In this document: in pieces, positions 57,779-64,000 of the stretch | Numbering within the stretch: the first letter of the stretch is position 1 | Layout of the letters: each line of letters starts with the position of its first letter | DNA from: Dugong dugon | Taxonomy: Eukaryota; Chordata; Mammalia; Sirenia; Dugongidae | Reading direction: 5' to 3' | NCBI GenBank assembly: GCA_030035585.1 | Contig: CM057476.1 | Coordinates: forward strand, 17,034,501 to 17,098,500 | Length of the DNA: 64,000 bases | Program-made: the position numbers and the translations under genes | The notes under the pieces: model-generated | The model's input: only the letters and a program-made list of their open reading frames with translations | The model's database searches: none | Told to the model about the DNA's origin: nothing

Positions 57779-58479
57779 TGTTTTGTTTTGTTTTGTTTTT
57801 TTGGAGACTTCAGTCTGTTTTAGGAAACTAACTTCAAAGATCAGAGTTATACTTTAATCAGTCTTTAGGACAATGTCATATGAAATACCTGTGTAGTGTT
57901 TGTAATCAAACTGTCACTCTCTTGCATAATTTTCTTGCAGAAAATTATGTATCTTAAAGAAACCAGATTCTCAGAGGAGACTGACCTCATGGCTCAGACT
58001 CCGTTTTATCTTTGGTTCCACTTCTGCTTCTAAGAAAGTGACCCATGACTGTTAATAGGGAAACCAAGGTGGAGGGACAGCTTGCCCTCAGGGAGAACAC
58101 TTGGTATGTTTTAAAGAGATTAACTGAAGACTTCCAAAAGGAGAAGTCCATCCTGTATTATCTTGCTAGTCATTAGTTCTCTAATGAAAACTTGTTGTCA
58201 CGTGTAAATTTTTCTGTATTTTCTGTTTCTTCTAGACAAACTTTGAGTGCTCTTTAAGGATATATGTTTCCGTGTGATAGATCCAACTATACTAATTTAG
58301 ATGATCCTTTCCAACTGATAGTGAATTTACATGGGCAATCTTGTTTAAATTACTGACAAATGCGTGGACAATGCACTTCGGAAACTTTAGGATTATCTTT
58401 AAGTATTCATAGTAACAATGCTAGTAAATACGGGAAAGGTAATGTTAAATTGTTACACATTGTAAAATTAAAGTCAGAA

Positions 58480-58915
58480 GAAAACCCATTGGTTCAACAT
58501 TCAGGGTATGGTTGGTAGCTTTAATTCCTGCTCATGGTATAGCTGAATTGGAGAAATCTTTAAGAAAATTTGTCAGTCACTATGGGACAAATAACAGATG
58601 AGACAGAAGCACAACAGTGATGTCTGATCTCACAAGCCAAGGTGATATGAGATAACAAAATAACCTTAGATTTTTTTATTAGTCCAAGGAAGTGTAGTCT
58701 GTGCTGTAGACAAAATATACACAGAACTAGATAGCAAGCTACTTGATTACACATTGTCACGCTCTTACAAACACCAGAGTTGTTTGGTTGGTTAGCATCA
58801 GGAGTAAATACATGGACTAGATCACTACTACAAGGGACAGTAATAGTCTTAGTCTACATCCTGATAGTATTAGGCATAATAAAATTTATCCTCTATTGTC
58901 TTACACAATGAAAGG
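58480..58915 (+). pseudogene. Env transmembrane-subunit remnant, second, with membrane anchor
   Basis: One frame with stops holds a heptad stretch, a D-N-K-x-T-L-D motif, a cysteine cluster, then Trp/Leu-rich sequence and about 25 hydrophobic residues ending before a stop at about 58909. This is the end of a retroviral Env. Non-functional. Confidence 0.65.
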
Positions 58916-59138
58916 CAAAAGAAGGCCTCAGGCTAAAATGCTGATGTACACTGAATCTGCTCACTCTGGCAATGCTACTGATGGGAACATTGCTCTTACT
59001 TAATAACCTGGTGAAGAACCAGATGGTATCGGGTGGAAAACCAGCACCGTGAGTTTAAAGAGCCTGCAATGGCCGCCATCTAGGAGCTTGACCAAGTCCA
59101 GGTATTGATCATTGATGTGTTATCTCCAATCTCTGATC

Positions 59139-59149
59139 AAAAGGAGGGA
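59139..59149 (+). promoter_or_regulatory. Retroviral polypurine tract
   Basis: aaaaggaggga directly before the start of U3 (tgatttaggaaat at 59151). Confidence 0.7.
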
Positions 59150-59150
59150 C

Positions 59151-59737
59151 TGATTTAGGAAATAATATTGGAGTTATTATTCCCTCTCCTTGAGCATGGA
59201 GAATTGTGACCCAGCCGGGGCTGAGCCCTCACAGACTCACAAAGATACATCAACTGGGCCCTGAGATAAGACAACAGATGGGACAATCTCAGAAATTATC
59301 TTAAGGAAGTTTTCACAAAAGGCCAATAAAACTTAACTCAAAGGACTTCTCACCTTTTGCCTTTTTCTATTAGCATTTAGTGAATAGGAATTTGTTGGAC
59401 CAATGGAGACCCTCCTAACTTTGTAACTGAAACCTGTACCAATGATTGTTAAGAAAGATGATTCAAAATGTAAGATTACAATTTCTAGCCAATCAGTGAA
59501 AAAGTGACGCTTTCAATGATTCTACCCATTTTGTGATGTTGATATATAATGATGATTCTGTAACCTTCCTTGGACTTGGACAGACATGGTTGTGGCAGCG
59601 TGCTTATCCGTTTTCCCATTCTTGCCTATTCTGTAATATTCTTTGGACTTAGGCAGACATGCCTCTAGCAGCATGGTTGTCCGCTTCCCACTTTTGTCCT
59701 TTTGAATATACGCTGAATAAAACTTTCTTTTTACTTT
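59151..59737 (+). repeat. Retroviral 3' LTR, U3-R only
   Basis: U3 59151-59570 with tatataa at 59543-59549, 28 bases before R at 59571. R ends at 59737, 16 bases after aataaa (59716-59721). No U5 follows, only A. Confidence 0.85.
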
Positions 59738-59777
59738 AAAAAAAAAAAATACAGGTGATGGGAAATAGTTTTAATTC

Positions 59778-59812
59778 TACTATATATATATATATACACA
59801 CACATACACATA
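59778..59812 (+). repeat. TA/CA microsatellite
   Basis: tatata tract passing into acacacac. Confidence 0.9.
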
Positions 59813-59887
59813 ACTGTATTTCTAATTCATTTTCTCATTTGATTTCACTATCATATTCAATAGATAGCACTAAGCAACAGTATAGTA

Positions 59888-59985
59888 AAGTATCAAGTCA
59901 GGCTACCTGTATTATTTTGGGCAAATTATTTAGCCTCTCTTTGCCTCAGGTTCCTCATCTGTAAAATGAAAATAGTTATACCTAC
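59888..59985 (+). repeat. MIR SINE, cut by AfroSINE
   Basis: ggttcctcatctgtaaaatg and following MIR text end at the SINE target. Confidence 0.7.
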
Positions 59986-60000
59986 TATGGTATGAAAGCT

Positions 60001-60135
60001 GGAGCCCTGGTGGCATAGTGGTTAAGAGCTCAGGTGCTCCTTGGAAACCCTATGGGGCAGTTCTACTCTGTCCTGTAGGATCTCAATGAGCTGGAATCAA
60101 CTTCGCAGCAACAGGTTTGGTTTTGATTTTGGTTT
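60001..60135 (+). repeat. AfroSINE, internally deleted type
   Basis: Head ggagccctggtggcatag to tail ggtttggttttgattttgg. tatggtatgaaa (59986-59997) and tatggtttgaaa (60136-60147) flank it. Confidence 0.9.
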
Positions 60136-60149
60136 TATGGTTTGAAAAT

Positions 60150-61697
60150 ACTATGGCTGGAGTCAGATGTATCTTAGTCCTCAAGGTGACATCTTTGCTT
60201 TTTCACACTTTAAAGAGGTCTTTTGCAGCAGATTTGCCCAGTGCAATATGTCGTTTGATTTCTTGACTGCTGCTTCCATGGGCATTGCTTGTGGATCCAA
60301 GCAAGATGAAATCCTTGACAACTTCAATCTTTTCTCCCTTTATCACGATGTTGCTGACTGGTCTGAATATGAGAATTTTTGCTTTATGCTGAGGTGTTAT
60401 CCATACTGAAGGCTGTGGTCTTCGATCTTCATCAGTAAGTGCTTCAAGTCCTCTTCACTTTCAGCAAGCAATGTTGTGTCATCTGCATAATGCAGGCTGT
60501 TGATGAGTCCTCCTCCAATCCTGATGCCACCTTCTTCTTCATATAGTCCAGCTTTTTGGATTATTTGCTCAGCATACAGATTGAATAAGTATAGTGAAAG
60601 GATACAATCTTGTCACATACCTTTCCTGATTTTAAACCATGCAGTATCCCCTTGTTCTGTTCAAACTGCCTCTTGATCTATGTACAGGTTCCACATGAGC
60701 ACAATCAAGTGTTCTGGAATTCCCATTCTTCGCAAGGTTATCCATAATTTGTTATGATCCACTCAGCTGAATGCCTTTGCACAGTCAATAAAACACAGGT
60801 AAACATCTTTCTAATATTCTCTGCTTTCAGCCAAGATCCATCTGACGTCAGCAATGATATCTCTCGTTCAATGCTCTCTACTGAATCTGGCTTGAACTTC
60901 TCGCAGTTCCCTGTCAATGTGCTGTTGCAACTGTTTTTGAATTATCCTCAGCAAAATTTTACCTGCATGTGATATTAATTATATTGTTTGATAATTGCTG
61001 CATTCCGTTGGATCACCTTTCTTTGAAATGGGCACAGATATGATCTCTTCCAGTCGGATGGCCAGGTAGTTGCCTTCCCAATTTCTTGGCATAGATGAGT
61101 GAGCACTTTCAGCATTGCATCCGTTTGTCGAAACATCTCAGTTGGTATTCCTTCAATTCTTGGAGCCTTGTTTTTCGCCAATGCCTTCAGTGCACCTTGG
61201 ACTTCTTCCTTCAGTAACACCAGTTCTCAATCATATGCTACCTCCTGAAATGGTCGAATGTCAATCAATTCTTTTTGGTATAGTGACTGTGTATTCCTTC
61301 CATCTTCTTTTGATGTTTCCCGCATCATTCAACATTTTGCCCATAGAAACCTTCAATATTGCAACTCAAGGCTTGAATTTTTTCTTCAGTTCTTTCAGCT
61401 TGAAAAATGCTGAATGTGTTCTTCCTTTTTCATTTTCTAACTGCAGGTCGTTGCACATTTCATATAATACTTTACACCTTGTCTTCTGGAGTTGCGTTTT
61501 GAACTTTTCGGTTCAGCTCTTTTATGTCATCATTTCTTCCTTTCACTTTAGCTACTCTACGTTCAAGAGCAAGCTTCAGAGTCTCTTCTGACATCCATTT
61601 TGGTCTTTTCTTTTTTCCTGTCTTTTTAATGACCTTATGCTTTCTTCATATATGATATATGATGTCCTTGATGTCATCCCAAAACTCATCTGTTCTT
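60150..61697 (-). mobile_element. RTE/BovB-type retrotransposon, inverted 5' part with reverse transcriptase
   Basis: Minus-strand coding for reverse transcriptase: L-A-K-N-K-A-P-x-x-x-G-I-P-T-E at about 61140-61200 (start of the RT fold) and Y-A-D-D at about 60474-60489 (catalytic site). Stops and frameshifts break it, so it is inactive. The endonuclease half is missing. It joins at about 61698 to the element's 3' part in the opposite orientation. Confidence 0.85.
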
Positions 61698-62121
61698 CAT
61701 ATTTTCAGTCACCTCATATGCATGCAAAAGCTGGACAACATACAAGGGAGACTGAAGAAGCATTGATGCATTTGGATTATGGTGTTGGCAAAGAATACTG
61801 AATATACTATGGGCTGCCCAGGAGAACGAACAGCCTGAATGATTCTTAGAAGCGAGGATGGTGAGACTTCATCTCACGTACTTTGGATATGTCATCAGGA
61901 GGGACCGGTCCCTGGAGAAGGACATCATGCTTGGTAAAGTAGAGGGTAATCGAAAAAGAGGAAGACCCTCAATGAGATGGATTGACACGTGGCTGCAACA
62001 ATGGGTTCAAACATAGCAACAATTGTGAGGATGGTGCGGAACCCGGCAGAATTTCATTCTGTTGTACATAGGGTCATTATGAGTTGGAAGCAACTCAATG
62101 GCACCTAACAACAACAAAAAC
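61698..62121 (+). mobile_element. RTE/BovB-type retrotransposon, 3' part in sense
   Basis: Begins where the inverted part ends in element order (tattttcagtcacctcatat), encodes the decayed C-terminus (ctggagaaggacatcatgc, aaaaagaggaagaccctc) and ends with a caacaacaa tail. tatggtttgagaat (62122-62135) repeats the target at 60136-60149. Confidence 0.88.
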
Positions 62122-62261
62122 TATGGTTTGAGAATCAACTGAGTTAATAAACTGTATTTCATTAATTCTAAGACTCACATTTATTCACACTGAACAGCTT
62201 TTGAAATCAACATGCATTTTATAATCAGTGAAATATCATAGGTTAATTGACAGCAATTCCT

Positions 62262-62385
62262 TTTTGAACCTGTTGCCATTGAGTCGATTCTGACTCATAG
62301 TGATCCTATAGGACAGAGTAGAACTGCCTTATACGGTTTCCAAGGAGCAGCTAGTGGATTCGAACTGCCGACTACACTACGGTGT
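62262..62385 (-). repeat. AfroSINE, partial
   Basis: ccattgagtcgattctgac to tttccaaggagcagctagtgg; the tRNA-like head is lost. Lies 200 bp from the kinase exon. Confidence 0.85.
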
Positions 62386-62569
62386 AGTCTTACAATTACT
62401 AGCAGTTAAGATTCAATGAAATACAATTAACAAAGTGTGTAGGACAGCGTTTACTATATACTATGTAAGTACTTGCTACTGTTATTATTCAATACTGCTG
62501 GTTTACAAATAAACTTTCATTAGTACAATTTTTAAATGCTATTTCTCATGATTACTTCAAAATCGACTA

Positions 62570-62785
<216 letters not shown>

Positions 62786-63313
62786 CTAGAAGCCCATAAA
62801 TAAAATAAATGCAGCAAACTTTCAATTATCCTCAAGTAGATAGCCAACAGACACATTTCAGACAGAAACTGATTTGCCACTGACTACTACTCTTTCAGGC
62901 ACTTAAACCTTCCATCAAGTGGCACATGATCAGGAAGTGCAAACAATTTACTAGTTCAAAAAAAAAAAAAAGGCACATAATATAATCCAAAGGCAAAGGG
63001 GTAAGAGTTGCTGATGACATCACCCTTTGGTAACACAAATGAGAAGTGAATATGTACCTGGAATGGAAGATGTCTTTCCCAATACAAGTTACTGATATGA
63101 TACAATGTCTCTTACTTATGGAACAGCAAAATAATAATAAACTCTAAAGATGAATCTATAAGATTAATCTTCCACAAAAGAAAAACTGGCAGCAAGCTGG
63201 CAACATAATATTACAAATATGTGTCATATCTCCAGTTAAAAAATTTGGGAAACTGCATTTAGAAACAACACTCCTACTTAACTGGTCCACCCACAGGGCA
63301 AGACATGATAAAT
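62786..63313. other. Intron upstream of the kinase exon
   Basis: No exon or repeat recognised; A run near 62959-62971. Confidence 0.5.
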
Positions 63314-63327
63314 AACTTCCACCAAGA

Positions 63328-63875
63328 TGGGAATGCAAAATGGTACAACCACTTTGGAAATCGATTTGGTGCTTCCTTAAAAAGCTAGAAATAGAAGTAC
63401 CATATGATCCAGCAATCCCACTCTTTGGAATATATCCTAGAGAAATAAGAGCCATCATATAAATAGACATATGCACACCCATGTTCATTGCAGCATTGTC
63501 ACAATAGCAAAAAGATGGAAATAACCTAGGTGCCCATCAACAGACGAATGGATAAACAAATTATGGTATATTCACACAATGAAATACTACGTAACGATAA
63601 AGAACAATGATGAATCTGCAAAACATCTCATAACATGGATAAATCTGGAAGGCATTATGCTGAGTGAAATCAGTCGCAAAAGGGCAAATATTGTATGAGA
63701 CCACTATTATAAGAACTCAAGAAAAGGTTTAAACACAGAAGAAAACATTCGTTGATGATTATGAGGGTGGAGAGGGAGGGAAAGGGGTATTCACTAACTA
63801 GATAGTAGAGAAGAATTATCTTAGGTGAAGGGAAGGACAATACAAAATAAAGGGGAAGTCAGAAGAAAAAAAAAA
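63328..63875 (+). mobile_element. LINE-1 with short 3' UTR and 14-base duplication
   Basis: 5'-truncated: decayed ORF2 end (encoding T-D-E-W-I-N-K-L-W-Y-I-H-T-M-K), then about 200 bp of 3' UTR ending 14 bases after aataaa (63846-63851) and a poly(A) run. Flanked by aacttccaccaaga at 63314-63327 and 63876-63889. Confidence 0.92.
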
Positions 63876-63889
63876 AAACTTCCACCAAG

Positions 63890-64000
63890 AGCCAAACATT
63901 AATGAGCTCATTTTCCTCACCCCTGTTGCTGTGACCCCTCCCCACTATTCAGAAACCCAGGGCCCTACAGTCCAATGGCCCTGAGTACCTGGCCTTGGCG
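63890..64000. other. Intron end of window
   Basis: No exon recognised. A donor-like site occurs on the minus strand near 63985 but its translation does not match CIT. Confidence 0.5.

Larger units (their letters stand above)
54007..59747 (+). mobile_element. Endogenous retrovirus, processed RNA copy (R to poly(A))
   Basis: 5.7 kb, antisense to CIT. It begins at R of the 5' LTR and ends at the 3' LTR poly(A) site followed by 12 A (59738-59749, the last two shared with the duplication). aatacaggtga flanks it at 53996-54006 and 59748-59758. The 5' LTR has no U3 and the 3' LTR no U5, so it is a reverse-transcribed mRNA placed by LINE machinery, not a provirus. The two R copies (167 bp each) differ at about 15 sites, mostly C-to-T type, so it is old. 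Env transmembrane remnants put it in class I (gamma-like). No pol region was recognised and all coding parts carry stops; it cannot make a protein. Confidence 0.85.

Noticed and set aside
61115-61591. 158-codon plus-strand open frame
   Set aside because: It is the antisense shadow of the RTE reverse-transcriptase coding region.
63900-64000. Possible upstream CIT exon at the window edge (donor-like site near 63985)
   Set aside because: The minus-strand translation does not match the expected DFG-containing exon.

Overview
The window is mammalian nuclear DNA, almost certainly from an elephant or close proboscidean relative. The evidence is its repeats: about 17 copies of the afrotherian tRNA-derived SINE (AfroSINE), an RTE/BovB-type non-LTR retrotransposon whose 3' end resembles that SINE, and a family of long LINE-1 3' tails that I recognise from elephant sequence. 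Older mammal-wide repeats (MIR, L2, MER5, MER20, MLT1, old L1) lie beneath these.

The only protein-coding gene I can support is CIT (citron rho-interacting serine/threonine kinase), on the minus strand. Six exons are present, in gene order from right to left: 62582-62785 (kinase subdomains VIII-IX), 52789-52942 (end of the kinase fold), 28335-28518 (AGC-kinase tail with hydrophobic motif), 6830-6935 (linker), 5782-5925 and 4395-4514 (start of the long coiled coil). All six have GT-AG splice sites and their phases join without a break. The five introns inside the window are about 9.6, 24.3, 21.4, 0.9 and 1.3 kb. The catalytic exons further upstream and the rest of the coiled coil, C1, PH and CNH parts lie outside the window. 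No CRISPR, operon or bacterial feature is present. The other open reading frames are chance frames or lie inside repeats.

The introns are mostly a record of retrotransposition. The clearest events are: (1) an endogenous retrovirus copy at 54007-59747 that starts at R of the 5' LTR, ends at the 3' LTR poly(A) site with a poly(A) tract and is flanked by an 11-base duplication, so it is a processed copy of a retroviral RNA; (2) a MaLR-like element at 12164-13854 on the minus strand with the same R-to-poly(A) structure and 17-base duplications; (3) an RTE copy at 60150-62121 with its 5' part inverted in the manner of twin priming, sharing its target with an AfroSINE; (4) LINE-1 tails with intact target-site duplications, one nested in an AfroSINE that is itself nested in L2, one with a duplicated 3' end, and one ending at an early poly(A) signal. 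Most LINE-1 copies run antisense to CIT.

A stretch of about 5 kb around the exon at 28335-28518 (about 25.08-30.18 kb) holds almost no repeat I recognise and includes a GC-richer patch near 29.4-29.6 kb. It is the best place here to look for intronic regulatory sequence. I found no sign of an undescribed biological system; the novel content is in the retroelement structures.
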